Both the position numbers and the translations under genes were made by a program. The notes under the pieces are model-generated. The model ran no database searches. It saw only the letters and a program-made list of their open reading frames with translations, and had not been told where the DNA came from. 64,000 nucleotides of DNA from Actinokineospora terrae (GTDB lineage: Bacteria; Actinomycetota; Actinomycetes; Mycobacteriales; Pseudonocardiaceae): positions 62,001 to 126,000 of the forward strand of contig NZ_FOGI01000007.1 of NCBI RefSeq assembly GCF_900111175.1. The letters run 5' to 3'. Below, piece by piece: positions 46,731 through 55,365 of this stretch; positions within the stretch are counted from its first letter, which is position 1; each line of letters opens with the position of its first letter.

Positions 46731-47432
46731 GTGATCGAAACCGACGAACCGCTCCCGCGATCGGTCTACCTGCGCCGACGGGTCATCGCGGTCGGCGCGG
46801 CGGTCGTGGCGGTGCTGCTGCTGACCTGGATCATCACCGGCTTCCTCGGCGACGACGGCCTCGGCCCCCTCGGCCTCGCCACCGCCCCGTCGAGCGCCCC
46901 GCCCACCGCTGCCGCCACCGCCTCTGCCTCGGTGTCCGCCTCGGCCACCGCGTCCGCCTCGGCGGCACCTGTTTCGCCCCCCGCCGCCGCTCCGCCCGCT
47001 GCCGCACCCGCTCCGCCCGCGCCCCCGCCGCCGGACCCCAACCTCCCGTGCCCGGACGCCACCATCGCCGTCGCCGCCGAGATGGACCCACCCGCGTTCC
47101 GCCCCGGCAACCGCCCCGAACTCCGCGTGGTCATCACCAACACCGGCCCGGTCCCCTGCACCCGCGACATCGGCCGAGCCCAACGCGAACTGCTCATCAC
47201 CACCGGCCCCACCCGCCTCTGGTCCAGCAACGACTGCACCCCCTCCGACGGCGCCGAGCCGACCATCCTCGCCCCCGGGGTCCGCACCACCTTCGAGGTC
47301 AGATGGGCAGGCCGAACCTCAGCCCCCGGTTGCCCCACCCAACGCACCACAGTCCAACCCGGCCCCTACACCCTCACCGCCCGCCTCGGCACGCTCCTGA
47401 GCCCACCACTGCCCTTCACCATCAACCCCTGA
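46731..47432 (+). CDS. Membrane-anchored protein with Ala/Pro/Ser-rich linker and Ig-like domain
   Basis: 233 aa, GTG start. One N-terminal helix (VIAVGAAVVAVLLLTWIITGFL), then about 65 residues of Ala, Ser, Thr and Pro, then an extracytoplasmic domain of about 130 residues with four Cys (LPCPD, VPCTRDIG, NDCTPSDG, PGCPTQ) and a beta pattern (LRVVITNTGPVPC; TTFEVRWAG). Probably disulfide-bonded and cell-wall-facing. Similar in layout to the conserved membrane protein next to canB in mycobacteria (Rv3587c, from memory). Function unknown. Confidence 0.75.
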   Translation: MIETDEPLPRSVYLRRRVIAVGAAVVAVLLLTWIITGFLGDDGLGPLGLATAPSSAPPTAAATASASVSASATASASAAPVSPPAAAPPAAAPAPPAPPPPDPNLPCPDATIAVAAEMDPPAFRPGNRPELRVVITNTGPVPCTRDIGRAQRELLITTGPTRLWSSNDCTPSDGAEPTILAPGVRTTFEVRWAGRTSAPGCPTQRTTVQPGPYTLTARLGTLLSPPLPFTINP

Positions 47433-47626
47433 CCTGGCCGCTCCTCGCAGGCGCCGGAGCTGCCTGGACTGATCGCTCACGAGGTCGCTTGTGGACAAAG
47501 CCAGGGGTTTGTGGAGGGTGCGCGTGTTGTGGGACGTGGGAAAGGGCAGCGCGAGGCCGCACCTGTGGGGGTGAGAGCTGTGGACAGCTGTCCCCGGGCA
47601 GGTGGGATTGCGGCGGATTTGGGACG

Positions 47627-48727
47627 TTAGGGGCCGAACCAGCGTTCTTCGGCGGTGCGGGGTGGGGCGGCGGTCGAGCCAGGGACCAGCTCCGTGTTGA
47701 GGGTGATCTCGCGGGGGCGGGTCGGGTCGACGGAGGCCAGTAAGAGTTTGCCCGCGGCTCGGCCCTTTTCCAGGACGGGCTGGCGGACGGTGGTGAGGCC
47801 GACGCGGTCGGCGTCGGCGATGCCGTCGAAGCCGGTGACGGTGAGGTCCTGGGGGACGCGCAGGCCGCGGCGGCGGGCCTCGGCCAGTGCGCCGAGGGCG
47901 AGGATGTCCGAGGTGCAGATCAGCGCGGTGACGTGCGGGTCCGCGTCCAGCAACTGGGCCGCGGCCGACGCGCCGCTGGCGATGCTGTGGTCGAAGCGCT
48001 CCACCACGGGCACCCGGCCCCAGTCGACGCCGACCGCGCCGAACGCGTCGGTCAGCCCGGCGAGGCGGGCGCGCTGGACGTGGAAGGTCGCCGTCTCGGC
48101 GCGTTCGGTGGTGACGAAGCCGTCGTTGCGGTCGCGGGTCAGGCGCATGCACAGCACGCCGACGCGGCGGTGGCCCAGCGAGATGAGGCGCTTGGCGAGC
48201 GCGGTGATCGCGGCCCGGTCGTCGATGCCGACCCGGTCGACGCCCTCGACGTGCGGCTGGTCGGCGACCACGGTCGGCACCGGTCGCGACAGGACCGCCG
48301 CCAGGTGCGGGTCGTCGTCGGGGACCGAGTAGACGACGAAACCGTCCACGCCCGCCCGGTGCACCGCGGCGACGTCCTCGCGCTCCGGGTTCACCGGGAC
48401 CAGGTGCAGACCCTGCCCCGCGCCCTCGCACGCCAGCGCCAGGCCCTCCAGGAAACCGAGGGCCGCGGGGTCGCGGAACGCGTAGGAGAGGTTCTCGGTG
48501 AGCAGCAGTCCGACCGCCCCGGCCTTGCGGGTGCGCAGCGACCGGGCGACCGGGTCGGGACCGGGGTAACCCAGCCGCCGCGCGGTCTCCAGGACCCGCC
48601 TGCGCAGCTCGGGTGAGAGCTGGTCAGGCCGGTTGTACGCGTTGGACACGGTGGTCCGGGATACCCCCAGTTCCGCCGCCAGCGACGCGAGGGTCGCCGG
48701 GCGTCGCACATGTGTTGACCGCGCCAT
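47627..48727 (-). CDS. LacI family transcriptional regulator
   Basis: 366 aa from the ATG at 48727. DNA-binding headpiece TLASLAAELGVSRTTVSNAYNR and hinge DPVARSLRTRKAG are typical. The effector domain (VGLLLTENLSYAFRDP to NTELVPGSTA) resembles ribose-binding proteins; CTSDILALGALAEARRRGLR and VTGFDGIADA are conserved. The sugar ligand is unknown. No sugar-uptake genes adjoin, but the divergent operon is zinc transport. A GGTTCAGAACC palindrome sits 15 bp before the start, suggesting autorepression. Confidence 0.9.
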   Translation of the reverse strand: MARSTHVRRPATLASLAAELGVSRTTVSNAYNRPDQLSPELRRRVLETARRLGYPGPDPVARSLRTRKAGAVGLLLTENLSYAFRDPAALGFLEGLALACEGAGQGLHLVPVNPEREDVAAVHRAGVDGFVVYSVPDDDPHLAAVLSRPVPTVVADQPHVEGVDRVGIDDRAAITALAKRLISLGHRRVGVLCMRLTRDRNDGFVTTERAETATFHVQRARLAGLTDAFGAVGVDWGRVPVVERFDHSIASGASAAAQLLDADPHVTALICTSDILALGALAEARRRGLRVPQDLTVTGFDGIADADRVGLTTVRQPVLEKGRAAGKLLLASVDPTRPREITLNTELVPGSTAAPPRTAEERWFGP

Positions 48728-48741
48728 GGATTGACCGTAAC

Positions 48742-48752
48742 GGTTCAGAACC
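48742..48752. promoter_or_regulatory. Candidate LacI-family operator
   Basis: GGTTC-A-GAACC, a perfect 5-1-5 palindrome 15-25 bp upstream of the lacI ATG, in the 193-bp divergent region shared with the zinc operon. Confidence 0.4.
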
Positions 48753-48808
48753 AATTGCAGAAGCCCGACCTCTCGGCGGGCTCACCGAACGGGTCTCACC
48801 CGGTCGGG

Positions 48809-48838
48809 TTACGTCCGGGCGCCGCGGTGGCGTACGCT
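48809..48838 (+). promoter_or_regulatory. Proposed promoter of the zinc transport operon
   Basis: TTACGT (48809-48814), 18-bp spacer, TACGCT (48833-48838). The start point would fall near 48845, inside the proposed Zur box. Confidence 0.4.
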
Positions 48839-48843
48839 CAAAC

Positions 48844-48858
48844 CGACAACGGTTTCCA
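48844..48858. promoter_or_regulatory. Candidate Zur box
   Basis: CGACAACGGTTTCCA resembles the actinobacterial 15-bp Zur site (TGAnAACGnTTTTCA type) with about two mismatches. It overlaps the expected transcription start of the zinc operon, an ideal place for zinc-dependent repression. Confidence 0.5.
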
Positions 48859-48920
48859 TTCTCGTGTCGTCGCCGTCCCGCGGTCGGATGAAGGCACACC
48901 CGACAGGCCAGGAGTGCTCC

Positions 48921-49904
48921 ATGACCCACCGCCTGACCCCCGCCGCCACGGGGTCCGGACGCCGACCGCTGCGCACCGCCGCCGCCATCGCCGGGCTGGT
49001 CGCGCTCACCGCGACCGCGTGTGGGGACTCACAGGGCCAGTCGCCGTCGGACGGTCGGATCACCGTCGTGGCGTCCACCAACGTGTGGGCCAGTGTGGCC
49101 ACCGCGGTGGGCGGTGATGCCGTCACCGTCACCGCGATCCTCAGCGACCCCGGCGCCGACCCGCACGGCTACGAGGCCAAGCCCTCCGACGCCACCGCCT
49201 TCGCGGGCGCCGACGTCGTGCTGTCCAACGGCGGCGGCTACGACGACTTCTTCACCACCCTCGTCGACTCCTCCGGCGTGGACGTCCGCCGCATCGTCGC
49301 CGTCGACCTGGCCGACCCGCACGCCGACGAGCGGAAGCCCGAGCCCGCCCCGGCCGACGCCCACCACGACCACAGCGAGAACGAGCACGTCTGGTACGAC
49401 CTGGAGACCGTGCGCAAGGTCGCCACCAAGGTCGCTGACGAACTCGCCGCCGTCGCCCCCGACAAAGCCGAGCTGTTCCGCGCCAACGCGGCGAACTTCG
49501 ACAAGGCAGTGCAAGAGCTCATCGTGAAGACCGCAGAGATCGGACAGCGCAAACCGGGCGCGAAGGTCCTGTCGACCGAACCGGTCGCCGCCTACCTGCT
49601 GCACACCGCCGGACTGGAGGACGTCACCCCGGCCGAGTTCTCCGAGGCCGTCGAAGAGGAGTCCGACCCGTCCGCGGCCGCCGTCGCCGAGGCCGAGGCC
49701 CTGGTGACCGGCAAGCAGGTCGTCGCCGTCGTCTACAACAGCCAGACCGAGATCCCGGTGACCAAGCGGCTCAAGGAGCAGGCGGGCGCGGCGGGCGTCC
49801 CGGTCGTGGGTGTGACCGAGACGCTGCCACAGGGCGTGACCGGATACCTTGACTGGATGACCAAGCAGGTCGACGCGCTCGCCGGTGCTGTGGCGGCGGC
49901 ATGA
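48921..49904 (+). CDS. Zinc ABC transporter substrate-binding lipoprotein (ZnuA-like)
   Basis: 327 aa from the ATG at 48921 with AGGAG upstream. Signal peptide and lipobox (IAGLVALTATAC). Cluster A-I metal-binding protein: ITVVASTNVWASVA, DPGADPHGYEAKPSD (first metal His), the short acidic/His loop DAHHDHSENEHVWYDL typical of zinc rather than manganese binders, and YNSQTEIPVTK (last ligands region). Captures Zn(II) outside the membrane for the ABC importer encoded by the next two genes, which overlap by 4 bp and 1 bp. Confidence 0.9.
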   Translation: MTHRLTPAATGSGRRPLRTAAAIAGLVALTATACGDSQGQSPSDGRITVVASTNVWASVATAVGGDAVTVTAILSDPGADPHGYEAKPSDATAFAGADVVLSNGGGYDDFFTTLVDSSGVDVRRIVAVDLADPHADERKPEPAPADAHHDHSENEHVWYDLETVRKVATKVADELAAVAPDKAELFRANAANFDKAVQELIVKTAEIGQRKPGAKVLSTEPVAAYLLHTAGLEDVTPAEFSEAVEEESDPSAAAVAEAEALVTGKQVVAVVYNSQTEIPVTKRLKEQAGAAGVPVVGVTETLPQGVTGYLDWMTKQVDALAGAVAAA

Positions 49905-50740
49905 CCGAAGCACGCGGCCGCACCGCCACCGCGGCGGTGTCGCTCTCGGGTGCCCGACTGTCCTATGGCGACCGAACCCTCTGGGACGGCCTCGACCTGG
50001 ACGTCCAGCCGGGCGAGTTCGTCGCGGTCCTCGGGCCGAACGGGTCCGGTAAGACCAGCCTGATGCGAGTCCTGCTCGGGCAGCAGAAGCTGAGCGCGGG
50101 CACGGTGCGCGTTGCCGGTGCGGCGCCTGGTAGGGGTAACCGCAACATCGGCTACATCCCGCAGCAGCGCGCTCTTGACCCAACGGTCGCTGTCCGTGGC
50201 CGCGACCTCGTCGGCCTCGGTTACGACGGCCACCGCTGGGGCCTGGGCATCGGCGGTATACGGGAACGCCGCCGCCGGGTCGACGCCGCGCTCGACGCCG
50301 TTGGCGCTACCGCCTACGCCGACCGCCCGGTCGGACTGCTCTCTGGCGGCGAGCAGCAACGCTTGCGCGTCGCCCAGGCTCTTGTCGGCGAACCCGAGGT
50401 GCTGCTCTGCGACGAGCCGCTGCTGTCGCTGGACTTGGCCCACCAGCGCGCCGTCAGCACCCTGATCGACGCCCGCCGCCGTGACGCGGGCAGCGCGGTC
50501 CTGTTCGTCACCCACGAGATCAACCCGGTGCTGCCGCTGGTCGACCGGGTGCTGTACCTGGTCGACGGCCGGTTCCGGATCGGGCCGCCGGAGCAGGTGA
50601 TGACCTCGGAGACGCTGTCGGAGCTGTACGGCACCGAGATCGCCGTGGTCCGGGTGCGCGGCCAGATCCACATCGTCGGCGCGCACAGCGACCTGTGCGA
50701 GGACGGCGCGCACCACACCGAGCAGCTGCTGGAGCGCTGA
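49901..50740 (+). CDS. Zinc ABC transporter ATP-binding protein (ZnuC-like)
   Basis: 279 aa. Walker A GPNGSGKTS, Q-loop YIPQQRALDP, signature LLSGGEQQRLRVAQALVG, Walker B VLLCDEPLLSLD and H-loop VTHEINPVLP. The D-loop SLDLAHQ is typical for metal-ion importers. Its start overlaps the znuA-like stop and its stop overlaps the znuB-like ATG (TGATG), so the three subunits are translated together. Confidence 0.92.
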   Translation: MTEARGRTATAAVSLSGARLSYGDRTLWDGLDLDVQPGEFVAVLGPNGSGKTSLMRVLLGQQKLSAGTVRVAGAAPGRGNRNIGYIPQQRALDPTVAVRGRDLVGLGYDGHRWGLGIGGIRERRRRVDAALDAVGATAYADRPVGLLSGGEQQRLRVAQALVGEPEVLLCDEPLLSLDLAHQRAVSTLIDARRRDAGSAVLFVTHEINPVLPLVDRVLYLVDGRFRIGPPEQVMTSETLSELYGTEIAVVRVRGQIHIVGAHSDLCEDGAHHTEQLLER

Positions 50741-51585
50741 TGGACAAGCTGTTCGACGTCGAGCTGACTCTCAAGCTGCTCGAGCTGCCGTTCGTGGTGA
50801 CCGCGCTGGTCGTCGCCGCGGTGCTCGGCCTGCTCGCCGGGGTGCTCGGGCCGCTGATCGTCAGCAGGAACATGGCGTTCTCCGTGCACGGCACCGCCGA
50901 ACTGGCGCTCACCGGGGGAGCGGCCGCCCTGCTGCTGGGCTGGGACATCGGCAACGGCGCCCTCGCGGGCGCGATCGTGGCCGCCCTGGTGCTCGGCCTG
51001 CTGTCGCGGCGCAGCTCCGACTACGACTCGGTCATCGGCGTCGTCCTGGCGTTCGGGCTGGGTCTCGGCGTGCTCATGCTGTGGCTCTACAAGGGCCGGT
51101 CGTCGAACAAGTTCGGCCTGCTCACCGGCCAGATCGTCGGCCAGGACTTCGCCAGCGTCGCCCTGCTCAGCGGCTGCGCGGTCGTGGTGCTCGGCCTGCT
51201 CGCCGCCCTCTACCGCCCCCTGCTGTTCGCCAGCGTCGACCCCGAGGTCGCCAAGGCCCGCGGCATCCCGGTCACCGGCCTCGCCATCGTCTTCGCCGTC
51301 ATGGTCGGCGCCGCCACCGCCCTCGGCGTCCGCACCGTCGGCTCCCTGCTGGTACTGGCCCTCATGGTCACCCCAGCAGCCGCCGCCTGCCGCATCACCG
51401 CCAGCCCCCTCAAGGCCACCCTCCTGGCCGTCCTGTTCGCCGAGGTCTCCGCGGTGGGCGGCATCATCCTGTCCCTGGCCCCCGGCACCCCCGTCAGCGC
51501 CTTCGTCACCGCCATCTCCTTCCTCATCTACCTCGCCTGCTGGGCCATCAGCCGAACCCGCCGCACCAGCACCACCCCGGCCTGA
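50740..51585 (+). CDS. Zinc ABC transporter permease (ZnuB-like)
   Basis: 281 aa, ABC-3 family with about eight membrane helices. SRNMAFSVHGTAELALTGGA is the conserved stretch near the coupling region; FASVDPEVAKARGIPVTGL and LGVRTVGSLLVLALMVTPAA are diagnostic. Last gene of the zinc-uptake operon. I see no clear terminator in the 92 bp before the convergent DUF445 gene. Confidence 0.92.
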   Translation: MDKLFDVELTLKLLELPFVVTALVVAAVLGLLAGVLGPLIVSRNMAFSVHGTAELALTGGAAALLLGWDIGNGALAGAIVAALVLGLLSRRSSDYDSVIGVVLAFGLGLGVLMLWLYKGRSSNKFGLLTGQIVGQDFASVALLSGCAVVVLGLLAALYRPLLFASVDPEVAKARGIPVTGLAIVFAVMVGAATALGVRTVGSLLVLALMVTPAAAACRITASPLKATLLAVLFAEVSAVGGIILSLAPGTPVSAFVTAISFLIYLACWAISRTRRTSTTPA

Positions 51586-51677
51586 GCCCCCGCATCCCTG
51601 CACAGGACCTGATCGCCTCGGCGAGCCGGGTGATGAGTTCGCCACGAGTGCCGTGGTCCACCGCGGCTTCCTCGATG

Positions 51678-52913
51678 TCACCCCAGCATCAAGAGGGCTT
51701 GCAGGTGGCCGACCAAGGCGCCGATTACGGCGCCTACGGCGATCAGTTTCCACTCGTCCTGGCGGAACGCGGGGCGCAGTAGGCCCTCGTACTCGACGCG
51801 GGTGAGTTGGTTCATCTTGGCGGCGATGGTGTTGCCGATGTCGAGGGCCTTGGTGGCGTACGGCTCGGCTTGCAGGGCGGTGCTGTCGAGGTAGGTCATG
51901 GCCTTGTCGGCGGCGGCGTGCTTCATCTCCTGGAAGCGGCGGGTGCCGACCGCGACCGCGACGAAGGGCTTGGCGATGCTGGCCTGGTCGTCGACGGACT
52001 TGCGGACCAGTTGCTGGATCATCTCCAGCAGCCGGTCGGAGCGGGGGCCGCGCAGGACGCCCTCGACGATGTTGGGGACGGTCATCACCTCGCGGGCGAT
52101 CAGCTCGCCGTACTGCCTGGCGACCTCGGCCCGGCGGCGCTGGAAGACGCCCTGCACCCAGAACAGGCCGAGGAACCTGGTGCGTTCGCGGGGGAAGAAG
52201 ACCAGCTTGATGGCCAGCCAGTCGGTGAACCAGCCGATGGCGGCGCCGAAGACCGGGAGCACCAGGGGTTCGCGGGTCAGCGCCCAGACGACCGTCTGCA
52301 CGACGCCGAGGGTGAAGCCGAAGTAGATGCCGCAGCGGGCGATGAAGGCCATCTCCGGGCGGGAGATGTCGCGCACCAGCCGGACCAGCAGTTCCTTGTC
52401 GCGCTCCAGCGCGGTCACCGCGACCTGGCCTACGTCGAGCACGTCGCCGATGTTGGCCCTGACCTCGGCCATGACCTTGCGGACCAGCGCCGGGGTGCCC
52501 GCCTGCACCTGCTTGATGATCAGGTCCTGGGCCAGCACCGGCAGCAGTTCCCACAGCTGCGGGTGGTGCTGCTCCAGCACCTCGCGGGCGATGCGGTCCA
52601 CGGTCAGCAGCAGCGGGCCCTGGATCTGGCGGGCCACCTCGTCCGGGTCGAGCCGCTCGACCACCTCGCGCGGGTCGACCAGCCTGCTGGTGATCAGCTC
52701 GGCCGAGGTCCGGATCATCCGCGCGGAGTTGCGCGGCACCACGCCCTGCCAGCCCAGCCACGGTTCGGCGACGCCCACGAAGCGCAGCGGGCGGAACATC
52801 ATCTCGATGGCGACCCGCTTGGTCACGTAGCCGATCACCGCGGCCACGAAGGGCATCGAGAGGTAGACCGGCCAGTGCCGGGTGAAGTCGTCGATGATGG
52901 CGTCGACGCGCAA
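51678..52913 (-). CDS. DUF445 family membrane protein (paralogue 2), TTG start
   Basis: 411 aa from a TTG at 52913, chosen because GAGGAGG stands 6 nt upstream; an upstream GTG at 52997 lacks this. Terminal helices (VYLSMPFVAAVIGYVTKRVA and LIAVGAVIGALVGHLQALLM) flank a long helical body with a second hydrophobic pair near 215-260 (GFTLGVVQTVVWAL; PVFGAAIGWFTDWLAIKLVF). IGYVTKRVAIEMMFRP and FTDWLAIKLVFFP are DUF445 signatures. Function unknown; the first and last helices suggest membrane tethering at both ends. It follows its paralogue by 52 bp. Confidence 0.85.
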   Translation of the reverse strand: MRVDAIIDDFTRHWPVYLSMPFVAAVIGYVTKRVAIEMMFRPLRFVGVAEPWLGWQGVVPRNSARMIRTSAELITSRLVDPREVVERLDPDEVARQIQGPLLLTVDRIAREVLEQHHPQLWELLPVLAQDLIIKQVQAGTPALVRKVMAEVRANIGDVLDVGQVAVTALERDKELLVRLVRDISRPEMAFIARCGIYFGFTLGVVQTVVWALTREPLVLPVFGAAIGWFTDWLAIKLVFFPRERTRFLGLFWVQGVFQRRRAEVARQYGELIAREVMTVPNIVEGVLRGPRSDRLLEMIQQLVRKSVDDQASIAKPFVAVAVGTRRFQEMKHAAADKAMTYLDSTALQAEPYATKALDIGNTIAAKMNQLTRVEYEGLLRPAFRQDEWKLIAVGAVIGALVGHLQALLMLG

Positions 52914-52965
52914 ACCCGGCCTCCTCGTTTGTTGACTCGCGAGTAGATTAGCGCCGCGGGCCGGC

Positions 52966-54195
52966 TCAGTGCAGGAGCAGGACGAGCTGGAGCTCACCGA
53001 CGAGGAACCCGATCACGGCGCCGACGGTGATCAGCTTCCACTCGTCCTGGCGGAACGCGGGCCGCAGCAGCCCCTCGTACTGCACCGGCGTCAGGCCCTG
53101 GATCTGCCGCACGATGGTGGCCCGGATGTCGAGCGCGCCGGTCGCGTACCCCTCCAGGTGGCGGACGGTGTCGGGCACGTGCTCGATCGCCCTGCGCGCC
53201 GCGGCCGCCTTCATCTCCTGGTAGCGGCGCGACCCCACGGCGGCGACGACCAGCGGCTTGGCCAGGCTGGCCTGCTCGTCGATGGACCGGCGCACCTCGC
53301 GCTCGACCATCCGGTGCAGCCGGTCGGCGCCCGGCCCGGTGAGCACCGCCTCCAGCACGTTCGCCACGGTCAGGATCTCGCCCGCGATCAGCTCGCCGTA
53401 GTCGCGCGCCACCGCCATCCGCCTGCGCTGGAACATGCCCTGCCAGGTCACCAGCCCGAGGAAGCGGCGCGGCTGCCGGGGGAAGAAGATCATCTTGAGT
53501 GCCAGCCAGTCGGTCAGCCAGCCGGTGATGCCGCCGAAGACCGGCAGCACCCACGGGTTCTTGGTCAACGCCCACGTCCCCAGCTGCACGACGCCGATGA
53601 CCGCCCCGAACCAGATCCCCGACCGCGCGATGAACCGCATCTCCGGCGCCGCGGTGCCCCGGATCAGCCGGTTGAGCACCGCCTTGTCCCGCACCAGCGC
53701 CCGCACCGCCATGTCCTTGACGTCGAGCAGCGACTCGATGTCCTCGGCGACCTCCCGCATCAGCCGCTCGACCACCGCGGGCGCCTCCCGGCGGATCCGC
53801 CCCAGCACCCGGTCCTGCGCCTGCCTGGGCAACAGCTCCCACAGGTTCGGCTGGTACTCCGCGAGCACCTCCCTGGCGATCTCGTCGACCGCCCGCTCGA
53901 TCGGCCCCCGCAGCTCCTCGGCCACCCGCTTGGGGTCCAGCCGCCCGAACACCTCCCGCGGCGCGATCAGGTTGGTGGTCATCAACCCCATCGCCACCGT
54001 GGCCATCCGCTCGGCGTTGCGCGGGATCACCCCCTGCCACCCCAGCCGCCACACGCCGACGAACTCCAGCGGCCGGAACATCATCTCGATCGCGGCCCGC
54101 TTCGTCACGTACCCGATCACCGCCGCCACCACCGGTATCGACAGGTACACCACCCAGTGCTCCCGCAGATCCGCCCCGACCGCCGCCCAGTCCAC
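52966..54195 (-). CDS. DUF445 family membrane protein (paralogue 1)
   Basis: 409 aa from the GTG at 54195, with GGGGAGG about 7 nt upstream. Same architecture as its downstream neighbour: VYLSIPVVAAVIGYVTKRAA, LTDWLALKMIFFPRQPRRFL, and the near-identical ending PVQYEGLLRPAFRQDEWKLI (its neighbour reads RVEYEGLLRPAFRQDEWKLI). The pair clearly arose by tandem duplication and probably forms a heteromer or has divided roles. Substrate and function unknown. Confidence 0.85.
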   Translation of the reverse strand: MDWAAVGADLREHWVVYLSIPVVAAVIGYVTKRAAIEMMFRPLEFVGVWRLGWQGVIPRNAERMATVAMGLMTTNLIAPREVFGRLDPKRVAEELRGPIERAVDEIAREVLAEYQPNLWELLPRQAQDRVLGRIRREAPAVVERLMREVAEDIESLLDVKDMAVRALVRDKAVLNRLIRGTAAPEMRFIARSGIWFGAVIGVVQLGTWALTKNPWVLPVFGGITGWLTDWLALKMIFFPRQPRRFLGLVTWQGMFQRRRMAVARDYGELIAGEILTVANVLEAVLTGPGADRLHRMVEREVRRSIDEQASLAKPLVVAAVGSRRYQEMKAAAARRAIEHVPDTVRHLEGYATGALDIRATIVRQIQGLTPVQYEGLLRPAFRQDEWKLITVGAVIGFLVGELQLVLLLH

Positions 54196-54365
54196 CCGCC
54201 CACCTCCCCACCGGAGGTGAACCTCCCTCCATACAGGACCCACCGAGTCTCGCACGCCCCCCAGCCCCACCCCCCGCCCGCGCGCGACATCTCCCCGACA
54301 TCTCCAGGGGATGCGAACGTGGTGGTTCCCATCCGCCGTGCCGGGCGGCCCGCGGTGCTGAATGA

Positions 54366-54400
54366 CAAAGGACCCAGCCCGGGTGGGGCTGGGTCCTTTG
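54366..54400 (-). terminator. Intrinsic terminator after rlmB
   Basis: CAAAGGACCCAGCCC (54366-54380) and GGGCTGGGTCCTTTG (54386-54400) form a perfect 15-bp stem with a 5-nt loop. On the minus strand it lies 11 bp after the rlmB stop. Confidence 0.88.
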
Positions 54401-54410
54401 GCGGGGAGAG

Positions 54411-55364
54411 CTAGACGCGGCCTGCGGCTCGGCGTTGGCGGGCTACTTCGGCTAGGACCACGCCTGCGGCCACGGAGGCGTTGAGGGATTCGACGCCCGC
54501 GGCCATGGGGATGGCGACTGTGGCGTCGCAGGCTTCGCGGACGAGGCGGGTGAGGCCGCGGCCTTCCGAGCCTGCGACGACGACCAGGGGGGAGGTGGCC
54601 AGGTGCAGGTTGTCGAGGTCCATGGTGGCGTCGGCGTCGAGGCCGACGATCATCAGGCCCGCTTCGGCGTAGGCGCGGAGTTGGCGGGTGAGGTTGGTGG
54701 CGACCGCGACCGGGAGCTTGGCGGCGGTACCGGCGGAGGTGCGCCAGGCGACGGCGGTCATGCCCGCGCTGCGGCGTTGCGGGAGCAGGACGCCGTTGGC
54801 GCCGAAGGCGGCGGCGGAGCGGATGACGGCGCCCAGGTTGCGCGGGTCGGTCACCCCGTCCAGGGCCACGATCAGCGCGGGCTCGCCGGTGGCCCTGGCC
54901 GCTTCCAGCAGGTCGTCCGGGTGGGCGTACTCGAACGGCGGGACCTGCAGGGCCAGGCCCTGGTGCATGGCGCCAGCGGTCAGCCGGTCCAGCTCGGGGC
55001 GGGAGACCTCCAGCACCGAGATGCCGCGGTCGGCGGCGAGTCGGACCGACTCGGCCACCCGGTCATCCGGCTCGATGCCGATCGCCACGTACAGGCCGGT
55101 CGCCGGGGCGTGGGCGCGCAGCAGTTCGACGACGGGGTTGCGCCCCGCCACCAGCTCGTTCGCGCCCTTGTCCTGGGTCTTGGCCGCGCGCTTGGCGATG
55201 GCGCCTGCGCGGCGGTTGGCGACGTGGCCGGGCCGGTTCTCCGCCTTGGGGGTCGGACCCTTGCCCTCCAGTCCCCTGCGCCGCTGCCCGCCGGAACCGA
55301 CGACAGCGCCCTTCTTGCTGCCCGGTTTGCGCATCGCACCTTTGCGCTGGGAATTGCCTGCCAC
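54411..55364 (-). CDS. rlmB: 23S rRNA (guanosine-2'-O-)-methyltransferase RlmB
   Basis: 317 aa. SPOUT-family methyltransferase for G2251 of 23S rRNA. A basic disordered N-terminus (QRKGAMRKPGSKKGAVVG) of about 65 residues precedes the RNA-binding domain (ELVAGRNPVVELLRAH). SPOUT motifs are ALDGVTDPRNLGAVIRSA (motif 1), VVAGSEGRGLTRLVRE (motif 2) and IPMAAGVESLNASVAAGV (motif 3), with the trefoil-knot Asn/Arg present. One base separates it from cysS, as I recall for Rv3579c and Rv3580c. Confidence 0.95.
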   Translation of the reverse strand: MAGNSQRKGAMRKPGSKKGAVVGSGGQRRRGLEGKGPTPKAENRPGHVANRRAGAIAKRAAKTQDKGANELVAGRNPVVELLRAHAPATGLYVAIGIEPDDRVAESVRLAADRGISVLEVSRPELDRLTAGAMHQGLALQVPPFEYAHPDDLLEAARATGEPALIVALDGVTDPRNLGAVIRSAAAFGANGVLLPQRRSAGMTAVAWRTSAGTAAKLPVAVATNLTRQLRAYAEAGLMIVGLDADATMDLDNLHLATSPLVVVAGSEGRGLTRLVREACDATVAIPMAAGVESLNASVAAGVVLAEVARQRRAAGRV

Positions 55365-55365
55365 C

